NCBI RefSeq assembly: GCF_025965415.1
Contig: NZ_JAOPWY010000092.1
Span: 1-49,433, forward strand
Reading direction: 5' to 3'
Origin: Nocardioides sp.
Lineage (GTDB): Bacteria; Actinomycetota; Actinomycetes; Propionibacteriales; Nocardioidaceae
Length of the DNA stretch: 49,433 nucleotides
Part shown: positions 1-7,803 of the stretch, piece by piece
How the letters are laid out: the number at the start of each line of letters is the position of its first letter
How positions within the stretch are numbered: position 1 is the stretch's first letter
Position numbers and translations under genes: made by a program
The notes under the pieces: model-generated
Database searches by the model: none
The model's input: the letters and a program-made list of their open reading frames with translations, nothing else
What the model was told of the DNA's origin: nothing

Positions 1-1
1 G

Positions 2-214
2 GTCGACCACCACGAGAACGCGGCCGCCTCCGCGGCGGCCGACCCGGCGATCCTCGGGCACCTCGTCACGCTCGCCGACCAGGTGGCGAAGGCCGCCGGC
101 AACGAGGAGTACCGCCTCGTCGTCAACACCGGCGCAGGCGCCGGGCAGAGCGTGTTCCACACCCACCTCCATGTGCTCGGCTCGACGCCCGCCATGACCG
201 AGTCCCTGATCTGA
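2..214 (+). CDS. HIT family nucleotide hydrolase, C-terminal part
   Basis: The gene is cut by the window start; about 70 C-terminal residues remain, ending in a TGA at 212. They carry the histidine-triad signature HTHLHVLG (the H-x-H-x-H active site), preceded by the typical strand ending in VVNTGAGAGQSV. HIT (HINT-type) proteins hydrolyse purine nucleoside phosphoramidates or related nucleotides in the cytosol. A HIT protein just before phoH is common in actinobacteria, which fits the position. The family is clear from the motif; the exact substrate cannot be read from a fragment. Confidence 0.9.
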   Translation, partial: VDHHENAAASAAADPAILGHLVTLADQVAKAAGNEEYRLVVNTGAGAGQSVFHTHLHVLGSTPAMTESLI

Positions 215-222
215 GCCGGGAC

Positions 223-1428
223 ATGTCACGCATCCGCGCCACCGTCGCCGCCCTCCTCGCCACGGGGCTGCTCGCGCTGTCCGCCTGTGGCGGCGCGTCC
301 GACTCCCGGTCCGACGTCGAGCGCCGCGCCACCCAGCCGGCCGGCGCCTCGCCCACGGCGCAGGAGGCGGCCGAGGGCCACGACGGCCACTACGCCGAGC
401 CGGCGAGGTCCAAGCCGCTGCGTGCGGGAGAGACGCGTACGACGATCGCGATGCCGGGCAGCTACACGCCGTCCGCCCCCTACGGCAAGGGCACCGACGA
501 CTACCGGTGCTTCCTCCTCGACCCCGAGCTGGCGCGGGACTCGTGGCTCACCGGCACCCAGGTGCTGCCGGGCAACCCCGAGGTCGTCCACCACGTGATC
601 CTCTTCCAGGTGCCGCCCGAGCAGGTCGCGGCGGCCGAGGCGAAGGACGCGGCCGAGGACGACGAGGGCTGGACCTGCTTCGGCGGCACCGGCCTCGACC
701 GCTTCCAGAACGTCGACAACGCTCCCTGGCTCGGCGCCTGGGCCCCCGGCAGCGACGAGTCGGTCGTCAAGCCCGGCTTCGGCGTCCGCCTCGCCAAGGG
801 CAGTCGCATCGTGATGCAGGTGCACTACAACCTGCTCGCCGGCGTCCAGCCGGACACCTCCGCCGCCCAGCTGCGCCTGGCGCCGGGCAAGCGCCCCTAC
901 CAGGCGCTCACCACCATGCTGCTGCCCGCGCCGGTCGAGCTGCCGTGCCGCGCCAAGCACGCCGACGGGCCGCTGTGCGACCGCGACGCCGCCGTGGCCG
1001 ACGTCAAGGAGCGCTTCGGCGCCGAGGGCAACACCGCGGACCTCCTCCACATCCTGTGCGGCACCGAGCCGAAGGCCGGGGAGGTGCAGTCGTGCGTGCG
1101 CACGCTGGCCGAGCCGATCACGATCCACGGCGTCGCCGGCCACATGCACCTGCTCGGCCGCTCGATCAGGATCGAGGTCAATCCCGGCACCCCGCAGGCC
1201 AGGACGATCCTCGACATCCCCGTGTGGGACTTCGACGACCAGGGGAGCCGGCCGATCGAGCCGGTCCACCTCGACGCCTTCCAGCAGGTCAAGGTGACGT
1301 GCACCCACGTCCAGTGGCTGCGCGACAAGCTGCCGTCCTTCGAGGGCCAGCCCGACCGCTACGTCGTGTGGGGCGAGGGCACCACCGACGAGATGTGCCT
1401 CGGGATGCTGCAGGTCACCCGCGGCTGA
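223..1428 (+). CDS. Copper type II (PHM/DBM-like) monooxygenase lipoprotein
   Basis: 401 residues. The N-terminus is a lipoprotein signal with a lipobox ending LSAC and Cys22 as the probable lipidation site, so the protein should sit outside the membrane. It resembles copper type II ascorbate-dependent monooxygenases (peptidylglycine hydroxylase and dopamine beta-hydroxylase fold). Adjacent His123-His124 and His201 (in VHYN) match the CuH ligands; His307-x-His309 (in GHMHLLG) and Met391 (in DEMC) match the CuM ligands, so both copper sites look intact. Several Cys pairs suggest disulfides. The ATG at 223 lies 8 bases after the HIT stop, so the two may be co-transcribed. The substrate is unknown; the fold call rests on motif order and spacing. 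Confidence 0.72.
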   Translation: MSRIRATVAALLATGLLALSACGGASDSRSDVERRATQPAGASPTAQEAAEGHDGHYAEPARSKPLRAGETRTTIAMPGSYTPSAPYGKGTDDYRCFLLDPELARDSWLTGTQVLPGNPEVVHHVILFQVPPEQVAAAEAKDAAEDDEGWTCFGGTGLDRFQNVDNAPWLGAWAPGSDESVVKPGFGVRLAKGSRIVMQVHYNLLAGVQPDTSAAQLRLAPGKRPYQALTTMLLPAPVELPCRAKHADGPLCDRDAAVADVKERFGAEGNTADLLHILCGTEPKAGEVQSCVRTLAEPITIHGVAGHMHLLGRSIRIEVNPGTPQARTILDIPVWDFDDQGSRPIEPVHLDAFQQVKVTCTHVQWLRDKLPSFEGQPDRYVVWGEGTTDEMCLGMLQVTRG

Positions 1429-1468
1429 GCCCGGAGCGAACCGAGTGGGCCGGGAGCCGCCCGCTCGG

Positions 1469-1474
1469 TAGCAT
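1469..1474 (+). promoter_or_regulatory. -10 box (TAGCAT) for the phoH leader
   Basis: TAGCAT lies nine bases before an ATG at 1484 that opens a 13-codon ORF coupled to phoH. Its position matches the other TANNNT boxes in this window, so transcription probably starts near 1481. No obvious -35 element is needed or seen. Confidence 0.5.
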
Positions 1475-1483
1475 GGAGCCTCC

Positions 1484-1525
1484 ATGCCACCGACTCGGAA
1501 GGCCGCCCGCCACGGGCATCCATGA
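1484..1525 (+). CDS. Short leader ORF coupled to phoH
   Basis: This ORF encodes a 13-residue basic peptide, MPPTRKAARHGHP. Its stop overlaps the phoH start as ATGA (1522-1525). It begins about three bases after the predicted transcription start, so it would be translated almost leaderlessly. phoH itself has no clear Shine-Dalgarno sequence close to its ATG, so translational coupling through this ORF is plausible. The ORF is seen directly; its translation and role are inference, and a chance ORF cannot be excluded. Confidence 0.35.
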   Translation: MPPTRKAARHGHP

Positions 1526-2598
1526 CTGACACGACCCGCAGCACGAGCCGCAGCACCATGCGCAGCGCCACCCCGCAGGACAAGCCGACCCACACCGTCG
1601 TCGTCCCCAACAGCATCGACATGGTCTCGGTCCTGGGGCCGGGCGACGAGCACCTCCGGCTGATCGAGCGGGCCTTCGGGGCCGACGTGCACGTGCGCGG
1701 CAACCGCATCACGCTGACCGGCGACTCCGCCGAGGTCGCGATGGCCGAGCGGCTCCTCGACGAGGTCGTCACGCTGGTCCGCACCGGTCAGGGCGTCACC
1801 GCCGAGACCGTCGAGCGGATCATCCAGATGCTGCAGACCGAGACGCAGGAGCGCCCGGCCGACGTGCTGAGCCTCAACATCCTGTCCAACCGCGGCCGCA
1901 CGATCCGTCCCAAGACGCTCAACCAGAAGCGCTACGTCGAGGCGATCGACAACTCCACGATCACCTTCGGCATCGGTCCCGCCGGCACCGGCAAGACCTA
2001 CCTCGCGATGGCCAAGGCCGTGCAGGCCCTGCAGGCCAAGGAGGTCAACCGGATCATCCTGAGCCGTCCGGCCGTCGAGGCGGGAGAGCGGCTCGGCTTC
2101 CTGCCCGGCACGCTGAGCGAGAAGATCGACCCCTACCTGCGCCCGCTCTACGACGCGCTGCACGACATGGTCGACCCCGAGACCATCCCCAAGCTGCTCG
2201 CCGCCGGCACCATCGAGGTCGCGCCGCTGGCGTTCCTCCGCGGCCGCTCGCTCAACGACTCCTTCATCATCCTCGACGAGGCGCAGAACACCACGGCCGA
2301 GCAGATGAAGATGTTCCTGACCCGGCTCGGCTTCGGCTCGCGCATCGTGGTCACCGGCGACACCAGCCAGGTCGACCTCCCCTCCGGGACGAAGTCCGGG
2401 CTGCGGGTGGTCGAGGGCATCCTCGACGGTGTCGACGACATCACGTTCTGCCGCCTCACCGGCACCGACGTCGTACGCCACCGGCTGGTCGGCCGCATCG
2501 TCGAGGCCTACGAGGTCTTCGATGCCCACGCTGAGGCCAAGCTCGCGACGGCGCCGACCAAGACCGGCCCCACCAAGAGCGAGCGGAGCACCCGATGA
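1522..2598 (+). CDS. phoH: PhoH family P-loop ATPase
   Basis: 358 residues. The Walker A motif GPAGTGKT is at residues 152-159, and a Walker B-type FIILDEAQN lies about 100 residues later. An N-terminal KH-like segment precedes the ATPase, as in PhoH/PhoL (YbeZ) proteins of usual length. YbeZ proteins work with YbeY in ribosome and rRNA quality control, and here the next gene is ybeY, overlapping by four bases (ATGA). The chosen ATG at 1522 is the first in frame after the promoter; a second in-frame ATG at 1558 is possible. In Mycobacterium tuberculosis the same order begins with Rv2368c. Confidence 0.93.
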   Translation: MTDTTRSTSRSTMRSATPQDKPTHTVVVPNSIDMVSVLGPGDEHLRLIERAFGADVHVRGNRITLTGDSAEVAMAERLLDEVVTLVRTGQGVTAETVERIIQMLQTETQERPADVLSLNILSNRGRTIRPKTLNQKRYVEAIDNSTITFGIGPAGTGKTYLAMAKAVQALQAKEVNRIILSRPAVEAGERLGFLPGTLSEKIDPYLRPLYDALHDMVDPETIPKLLAAGTIEVAPLAFLRGRSLNDSFIILDEAQNTTAEQMKMFLTRLGFGSRIVVTGDTSQVDLPSGTKSGLRVVEGILDGVDDITFCRLTGTDVVRHRLVGRIVEAYEVFDAHAEAKLATAPTKTGPTKSERSTR

Positions 2599-3077
2599 GC
2601 ATCGAGGTGCTCAACGAGTCGGGCCTCGAGTTCGACGTACGCCGCCTCTCCCGGCTGGCGCGCTTCGTGATGGAGCAGATGCGCGTCCACCCGCAGGCCG
2701 AGCTGTGCATCAAGGCGGTCGACGAGGACACCATCGCCGAGCTCAACGGGCAGTGGATGGAGAAGGAGGGCCCGACCGACGTGCTCGCCTTCCCGATGGA
2801 CGAGCTGCGTCCCGGCAAGGTCAACGAGGAGCCCGAGGAGGGCGTCCTCGGCGACCTGGTGCTGGCCCCGGCCGTCGCCGAGCGGCAGGGCGTGGAGGCC
2901 GGTCACGGTCGCGAGGCCGAGATCGACCTGCTCACCACCCACGGCATCCTGCACCTCCTCGGCTACGACCACGCCGAGCCCGACGAGCACGCCGTGATGT
3001 TCGGCCTCCAGAGCGAGCTGCTGGAGAAGTGGCGCTCCAGCGAGGACCGTGCCGACCAGGAACCCGGCTGGTCATGA
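2595..3077 (+). CDS. ybeY: Endoribonuclease YbeY
   Basis: 160 residues, the normal YbeY size. The signature HGILHLLGYDH is present, with zinc-binding histidines at 116, 120 and 126. YbeY is a metal-dependent single-strand endoribonuclease that matures the 3' end of 16S rRNA and takes part in ribosome quality control. It overlaps phoH upstream and the CNNM/CBS gene downstream by four bases each, so the three are translated as one coupled unit. Nothing is unusual in the sequence. Confidence 0.96.
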   Translation: MSIEVLNESGLEFDVRRLSRLARFVMEQMRVHPQAELCIKAVDEDTIAELNGQWMEKEGPTDVLAFPMDELRPGKVNEEPEEGVLGDLVLAPAVAERQGVEAGHGREAEIDLLTTHGILHLLGYDHAEPDEHAVMFGLQSELLEKWRSSEDRADQEPGWS

Positions 3078-4399
3078 CCGCCGACATCTGGCAGCTCGGA
3101 TCGGCGACCCTGCTGGTCCTGCTGGCCGGTCTCTTCTCCGCCGCCGACGCCGCCCTGGGCAGCTTCTCGCGCGCTCGCGCCGAGGAGATGAAGGCCGAGG
3201 GCCGCGGCGGTGCCGCCCGGCTGGTCCGGCTCCTCGACGACCCCACCCGCTACCTCAACACCGCGCTGCTGCTGCGGCTGCTGTGCGAGATCAGCGCCAT
3301 CGTGCTGGTCTCGACGTGGGCCCGCGACGCCTTCCCGGGCTCGCTGCTGACGAGCGTGTTCACCACGATCGGCGTGATGCTGGTCGTCTCCTTCGTGGTG
3401 ATCGGCGTGGCCCCCCGCACGATCGGGCGCCAGCACGACGCGAAGGTCGCCCTGCTCTCGGCGGGGCCGATCTCGCTCGTCACCACGATCCTCGGCCCGA
3501 TTCCGGCGCTGCTGATCATGCTCGGCAACGCGATCACCCCCGGCAAGGGCTTCAGCGAGGGCCCGTTCTCGACCGAGACCGAGCTGCGCGAGCTGGTCGA
3601 CATGGCCGAGGCGTCGGCCGTCATCGAGTCTGGCGAGCGCCGGATGATCCACTCCGTCTTCGAGCTCGGCGACACCTCCACCCGCGAGGTGATGGTCCCG
3701 CGGCCCGACGTGGTCTACATCGAGCGCCACAAGAACCTGCGCCAGACGATGTCGCTCTTCCTGCGCAGCGGATACTCCCGCATCCCGGTCACGGGCGAGA
3801 ACCTCGACGACATCATCGGCATGGCCTACCTCAAGGACCTCGTCCGGCGCGACTTCGAGGCCCCCGACGTGGAGTTCACCCAGCGCGTCGACGAGGTGAT
3901 GCGCCCGGTGCACTACGTGCCGGACTCCAAGCCGGTCGACGCCCTCCTCACCGAGCTCCAGGCCCGACGCCAGCACATCGCGGTGGTCGTCGACGAGTAC
4001 GGCGGCACCGCCGGGCTGGTCACCATCGAGGACGTCCTCGAGGAGATCGTCGGCGAGATCACCGACGAGTACGACGCCGAGGAGGTCGAGGTCGAGCACC
4101 TCGACGGCGGCGTCATCCGGGTCTCCTCGCGCTACCCGGTCGACGACCTCGACGAGCTGGTCGGCTTCACCGTCGAGGACGACGACGTCGACAGCGTCGG
4201 GGGCCTGATGGCCAAGCACCTCGGCAAGGTCCCGATCCCGGGCTCCGTGGTGGAGTGCCACGGCCTGCGCCTCGAGGCCGAGCGCGCCACCGGTCGGCGC
4301 AACAAGATCGAGGCCGTGCTGGTGTCGGTGGTGGCGGCCGACGGCGAGGACGCCGATGACGACGCCCCCGCCGCGCAGGTCACCTCCGCCGGCCGCTGA
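3074..4399 (+). CDS. CNNM/CBS-domain membrane protein (CorC/HlyC family)
   Basis: 441 residues from the ATG at 3074, which overlaps the ybeY stop. The layout is an N-terminal four-helix CNNM (DUF21) membrane domain (about residues 1-160), two CBS repeats (about 200-330) and a C-terminal CorC_HlyC domain (about 345-425). CNNM proteins are linked to Mg2+ or Co2+ export and adenosine-nucleotide sensing; the old hemolysin label is not supported by function. It is the Rv2366c-type neighbour of ybeY. Its last 20 bases overlap the convergent methyltransferase gene on the other strand. Confidence 0.9.
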   Translation: MTADIWQLGSATLLVLLAGLFSAADAALGSFSRARAEEMKAEGRGGAARLVRLLDDPTRYLNTALLLRLLCEISAIVLVSTWARDAFPGSLLTSVFTTIGVMLVVSFVVIGVAPRTIGRQHDAKVALLSAGPISLVTTILGPIPALLIMLGNAITPGKGFSEGPFSTETELRELVDMAEASAVIESGERRMIHSVFELGDTSTREVMVPRPDVVYIERHKNLRQTMSLFLRSGYSRIPVTGENLDDIIGMAYLKDLVRRDFEAPDVEFTQRVDEVMRPVHYVPDSKPVDALLTELQARRQHIAVVVDEYGGTAGLVTIEDVLEEIVGEITDEYDAEEVEVEHLDGGVIRVSSRYPVDDLDELVGFTVEDDDVDSVGGLMAKHLGKVPIPGSVVECHGLRLEAERATGRRNKIEAVLVSVVAADGEDADDDAPAAQVTSAGR

Positions 4400-5216
4400 C
4401 CACGACGTACTCCCAGCGCATCCGTCCCGAGCCCTCGTCGGCGTCCGCGGCCAGGGCGTCGAGCGCGGCGTCGAGCTCGGCCCTGCGGTCCGGCCGGTCG
4501 GCCAGCGCGCGGTAGGCCATCAGCGTCGGACCGTAGTTGTCACGGAAGTAGGCACGGAAGTCCTCGCGCCCGGGGAACGCGTCCACGTCGACGTGGGCCC
4601 GATCGAAGGCCAGGTCCTCGACCCGGTCACCGAACAGCTCGCGCACGTGCGCCTCGTCGCCCCACAGCGGGGGCGGCTGCACCCCGGCCGGCGGGGCCGG
4701 CACGAAGTCGCGCATGGTGGCGAACAGTCGGCCGATGAATCCCTCCGGGGTCCAGCTCAGCAGCCCTAGCCGGCCGCCGGGGCGCAGCACCCGCAACAGC
4801 TCGTCGGCCGCCGCCTGGTGGTGCGGTGCGAACATCACGCCGACCGTGCTGAGCACGACGTCGTACGACCCATCCGGCCAGGGCAGTGCCTCGGCGTCGG
4901 CGACCTGCCAGTCGATGCCGGCGTCGGGGTGCTCGGCCCGTCCGGTCTCGAGGAGCTCGGGCGTCAGGTCGGAGGCGACCACGGTGGCGCCGGTGCGGGC
5001 CGCCGGGACGGCAGCGTTGCCGGTGCCGGCCGCGATGTCCAGGACGCGCTCGCCGGACGTGATGGCGAGCGAGGCCACCAGGCGCTGGCCGAGCTCCGGG
5101 ATGATCTCGCGCGCCACCCGGTCGTAGTGGCCCGAGGCCCACATCGTCCGGTGGCGCTGCTTGAGTGCCGCGTCGCCGTCCACGTCGGTGGGCGGTGCGG
5201 TGATCTGGCTGTTCAT
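4380..5216 (-). CDS. Class I SAM-dependent methyltransferase
   Basis: 278 residues from an ATG at 5216, preceded by a good Shine-Dalgarno (GGGAGGA about eight bases upstream); an earlier in-frame Met at 5288 would fall beyond the divergent promoter and is rejected. Motif I reads VLDIAAGTGNAA and post-I ends in an acidic residue (ASD), as in UbiE/arsenite-methyltransferase-like enzymes. The C-terminal third, rich in aromatic residues, probably binds the acceptor, which is unknown. It is divergent from an HxlR regulator that may control it. Its 3' end overlaps corC by 20 bases. Confidence 0.85.
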   Translation of the reverse strand: MNSQITAPPTDVDGDAALKQRHRTMWASGHYDRVAREIIPELGQRLVASLAITSGERVLDIAAGTGNAAVPAARTGATVVASDLTPELLETGRAEHPDAGIDWQVADAEALPWPDGSYDVVLSTVGVMFAPHHQAAADELLRVLRPGGRLGLLSWTPEGFIGRLFATMRDFVPAPPAGVQPPPLWGDEAHVRELFGDRVEDLAFDRAHVDVDAFPGREDFRAYFRDNYGPTLMAYRALADRPDRRAELDAALDALAADADEGSGRMRWEYVVVSGRRR

Positions 5217-5328
5217 GTGGGTCCTCCCCGGTTCCGTCAGTGGTGTGCGAGTCACGCTAGGAGCGACGCAACCGTGCGACGAGTGCACGATCTGTACCAG
5301 CCGCGCGGGCTGGCGTAGCGTGCGATCC
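5217..5328. promoter_or_regulatory. Divergent promoter between methyltransferase and HxlR genes
   Basis: On the minus strand a TAGCGT -10 (plus coordinates 5254-5259) gives the methyltransferase a leader of about 30 bases with a Shine-Dalgarno. On the plus strand TAGCGT at 5316-5321 lies seven bases before the GTG of the HxlR gene. Between them an imperfect dyad CGTGC-N7-GCACG (5273-5289) is a candidate HxlR operator. The -10 boxes are seen directly; the operator is a guess. Confidence 0.45.
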
Positions 5329-6009
5329 GTGGGCGCGAGCTATCGCCAGTTCTGCCCCATGGCCAAGGCCATGGAGCTGCTCGACGAGCGGTGGACGCTG
5401 CTCCTCGTGCGCGAGCTGCTGCTCGGCAGCGAGCGCTTCAACGACCTGCGCCGGGGGCTGCCCCGGATGTCGCCCACCCTGCTGTCGCGGCGGCTCCACC
5501 AGCTCGCGTCCGCCGGAGTGGTGACGCGCGAGGACACCGGGGGAGAGGTGCGCTACCGGCTCACCGAGGCGGGTGCGGAGCTGCGGCCGGTGGTGGAGGC
5601 GCTGGGCGTCTGGGGCACCCGGTGGATCCCCGGGCTCGCCGACGGGGAGCTCGACCCCAAGCTGCTGCTGTGGGACATGCACCGCAACGTCGACCGGGAG
5701 CGGGTGCCGGGACGGCGTACGGTCGTGCGCTTCGAGTTCTCCGACGTGGAGCCCAGGGTCGCGCACTGGTGGATCGTGATCACCGCCGACGACGTCGACG
5801 TCTGCGACGACGACCCGGGCGACGAGCCGGCAGCGCGGGTGCAGACCACGCTGCGCACGCTCACGCAGGTCTGGCGCGGCGACCGCACCTGGTCCAGCGC
5901 AGTGCGCGACGAGTCGATGCGCGTGCTGGCGAGTGGCGAGGTGGCCCGCTCGCTGCCGGGCTGGTTCCTGCTGTCCCCGTTCGCGGGGGTGCCGCGACCC
6001 GCTCACTAG
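5329..6009 (+). CDS. HxlR family winged-helix transcriptional regulator
   Basis: 226 residues from a leaderless GTG. The N-terminal 90 residues are a classic HxlR domain: a conserved cysteine (QFCPM), then LDERWTLLLVRELL, the recognition helix region SPTLLSRRLHQL, and the wing VTREDTGGEVRYRLT. A C-terminal extension of about 120 residues resembles the SCP2-like tail found on longer actinobacterial HxlR proteins. The N-terminal cysteine could sense thiol stress, as in YodB/HypR types (inference). Divergence from the methyltransferase suggests local control. Confidence 0.87.
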   Translation: MGASYRQFCPMAKAMELLDERWTLLLVRELLLGSERFNDLRRGLPRMSPTLLSRRLHQLASAGVVTREDTGGEVRYRLTEAGAELRPVVEALGVWGTRWIPGLADGELDPKLLLWDMHRNVDRERVPGRRTVVRFEFSDVEPRVAHWWIVITADDVDVCDDDPGDEPAARVQTTLRTLTQVWRGDRTWSSAVRDESMRVLASGEVARSLPGWFLLSPFAGVPRPAH

Positions 6010-6012
6010 GCT
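6007..6012 (+). promoter_or_regulatory. -10 box (TAGGCT) overlapping the HxlR stop codon
   Basis: The TAG stop of the HxlR gene forms the first three bases of TAGGCT, and the downstream ATG at 6020 follows after a seven-base spacer. This gives the next gene its own leaderless promoter. Confidence 0.55.
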
Positions 6013-6019
6013 GGGCGGC

Positions 6020-6391
6020 ATGCCTGACGTGCCCGACCTGCCCGACCTGTCCGGCGACCTGAGCGCCGAGGACGCCAAGCTGGTGACCCTGGCGCGCGCC
6101 ACCCGCGCGCGGGCTCGCTCCCACGAGGGTGCCGCGGTCCGCGACCTCGACGGCCGGACGTACGCCGCGGCGGGCGTCCGCCTCGCGCACCTGGAGCTCT
6201 CCGCGCTCGAGGTCTGCGTCGCGATGGCCGTCTCGTCCGCGTCGACCGGGCTCGAGGCGGCGGTCGTCCTCACCGACAGCGAACTGGTCGACGTGGCCGC
6301 GGCGAGCGACTTCGCGGGCGCCGACGTGCCCGTGCTGGTGGGCGACGCGACCGGGCGGATCCACACGCGCCAGAGCACCCACGGCAGCTAA
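6020..6391 (+). CDS. Cytidine-deaminase-fold protein lacking catalytic residues
   Basis: 123 residues. Length and fold markers (DLDGRTYAAAGV, then a helix around LSALEVCVAMAV) follow the cytidine deaminase pattern. The zinc-binding and catalytic elements (C/H-A-E and P-C-x-x-C) are absent, so deaminase activity is unlikely. This matches the small conserved protein found between corC and era in actinobacteria (the Rv2365c position in M. tuberculosis), whose role is unknown. Here it is separated from corC by the methyltransferase/HxlR pair and from era by three genes. The start is set by the leaderless -10 box. The N-terminus is a short MPDVPDLPDL repeat. Confidence 0.75.
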   Translation: MPDVPDLPDLSGDLSAEDAKLVTLARATRARARSHEGAAVRDLDGRTYAAAGVRLAHLELSALEVCVAMAVSSASTGLEAAVVLTDSELVDVAAASDFAGADVPVLVGDATGRIHTRQSTHGS

Positions 6392-6432
6392 TCCCTCGCG
6401 GGTTGTCCCCGGGACTCGCTAGCGTGGGTGTC

Positions 6433-7803
6433 GTGCACGTGCCTGTGGGTTGGGAGCAGCACTCCGCCGGGGTGGCGAGGCTCTTGGAGTCGTACGCCGC
6501 CCTGCCCGCCGACGCCCCGGTCCGGCTGGCCAAGCGCACCAGCAACCTGTTCCGCGGACGCGCGGCGCTCGGCGCCGGCCTCGACGTGTCCGGCCTCGAC
6601 GGCGTCATCGAGGTCGTCGGCGACGTCGCCGAGGTGCAGGGGATGTGCACCTACGAGCACCTCGTCGAGGTGACGCTGGCCCACGGGCGCATCCCGCTGG
6701 TCGTGCCGCAGCTCCGCACGATCACGCTCGGCGGCGCGGTGAGTGGGCTGGGCATCGAGGCCACCAGCTTCCGCAGCGGCCTGCCCCACGAGTCCGTGCT
6801 CGACATGGACGTGATGACCGGCTCGGGCGAGGTCGTGACGACCAAGCCCGGCGACGAGCTCTTCGACGCCTTCCCCAACTCCTACGGCTCGCTCGGCTAT
6901 GCCATCCGGTTGCGCATCGAGCTCGAGCCGGTGCCGCCCTACGTCGCCCTGCGACACGTCCGCTTCGACGACGCCGATGCCCTCGCCGGGGCCGTGGGCC
7001 GGGTCGTGGCGGAGGGTGCGTGGGCGGGGGAGCGCGTGGACGGCCTCGACGGCGTGGCCTTCACCCCCGACGACCTCCGCCTGACGCTCGCCCGCTGGAC
7101 CGACGAGCCCGGCCCGACCTCCGACTACACCGGCCAGCAGGTCTTCTACCGCTCCCTCCAGCATCGCTCCACCGACCGGCTGACGATGCTCGACTACCTG
7201 TGGCGCTGGGACACCGACTGGTTCTGGTGCTCGCGGGCGTTCGGTGCCCAGCACCCGCTCGTACGCCGGCTGTGGCCGCGCCGGCTGCGGCGCTCCGACG
7301 TCTACTGGCGCCTCGTCGCCCTCGACCGGCGCTTCGGCATCGGCGACCGGCTCGACCGGCGTGCCGGGCGCCCGCAGGGCGAGCGGGTCGTGCAGGACGT
7401 CGAGATCCCGCTCGACCGGCTCGCCGAGTTCCTCGCCTGGTTCGACCGCGAGGTCGGCATGCGCCCGGTCTGGCTGTGCCCGCTGCGGCTGCGTCGGGGG
7501 GCCGGGGAGGACGACCGGCCGTGGCCGGGCTACCCGCTGACCGCCGGCACCACCTACGTCAACGTCGGCTTCTGGGGCGTGGTCAACGTCGGGCCCGACG
7601 CGCCCGAGTCCCCCCGCAACCGGGCGATCGAGGCGAAGGTCTCCGAGCTCGGCGGCCACAAGAGCCTCTACTCCGAGGCGTTCTACGAGCCCGACGAGTT
7701 CGCCCGCCTCTACGGCGGCGAGCACCTCGCGCGCGTCAAGGCGCGCCACGACCCCGACGACCGACTCGCGACCCTCTACGACAAGGTGGTGCAGCCACGA
7801 TGA
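6433..7803 (+). CDS. FAD-binding oxidoreductase, probable 10-methylene fatty acid reductase
   Basis: 456 residues from a GTG seven bases after TAGCGT (6420-6425). It carries a VAO/p-cresol-methylhydroxylase-type FAD domain: TYEHLVEVTLAHG, then RTITLGGAVSGLGIEA and NSYGSLGYA, as in the DHCR24-like branch. It overlaps the next gene, a cyclopropane-fatty-acid-synthase-like methyltransferase, by four bases. Such pairs (named BfaA/BfaB or TmsA/TmsB in actinobacteria) make 10-methyl branched fatty acids such as tuberculostearic acid: the methyltransferase adds a methylene to oleoyl phospholipid and the flavoprotein reduces it with NADPH. The role follows from the pairing, not from a diagnostic residue. 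Confidence 0.78.
   Translation: MHVPVGWEQHSAGVARLLESYAALPADAPVRLAKRTSNLFRGRAALGAGLDVSGLDGVIEVVGDVAEVQGMCTYEHLVEVTLAHGRIPLVVPQLRTITLGGAVSGLGIEATSFRSGLPHESVLDMDVMTGSGEVVTTKPGDELFDAFPNSYGSLGYAIRLRIELEPVPPYVALRHVRFDDADALAGAVGRVVAEGAWAGERVDGLDGVAFTPDDLRLTLARWTDEPGPTSDYTGQQVFYRSLQHRSTDRLTMLDYLWRWDTDWFWCSRAFGAQHPLVRRLWPRRLRRSDVYWRLVALDRRFGIGDRLDRRAGRPQGERVVQDVEIPLDRLAEFLAWFDREVGMRPVWLCPLRLRRGAGEDDRPWPGYPLTAGTTYVNVGFWGVVNVGPDAPESPRNRAIEAKVSELGGHKSLYSEAFYEPDEFARLYGGEHLARVKARHDPDDRLATLYDKVVQPR

Noticed and set aside
226..2529. Very long open frame on the minus strand
   Set aside because: It is antisense to the copper monooxygenase and phoH genes, whose domains are clear; long antisense frames are a usual artefact of high-GC DNA.
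6403..6432. TTG start for the FAD oxidoreductase
   Set aside because: The TTG precedes the TAGCGT box, so transcription would begin after it; the GTG at 6433 fits the leaderless start.
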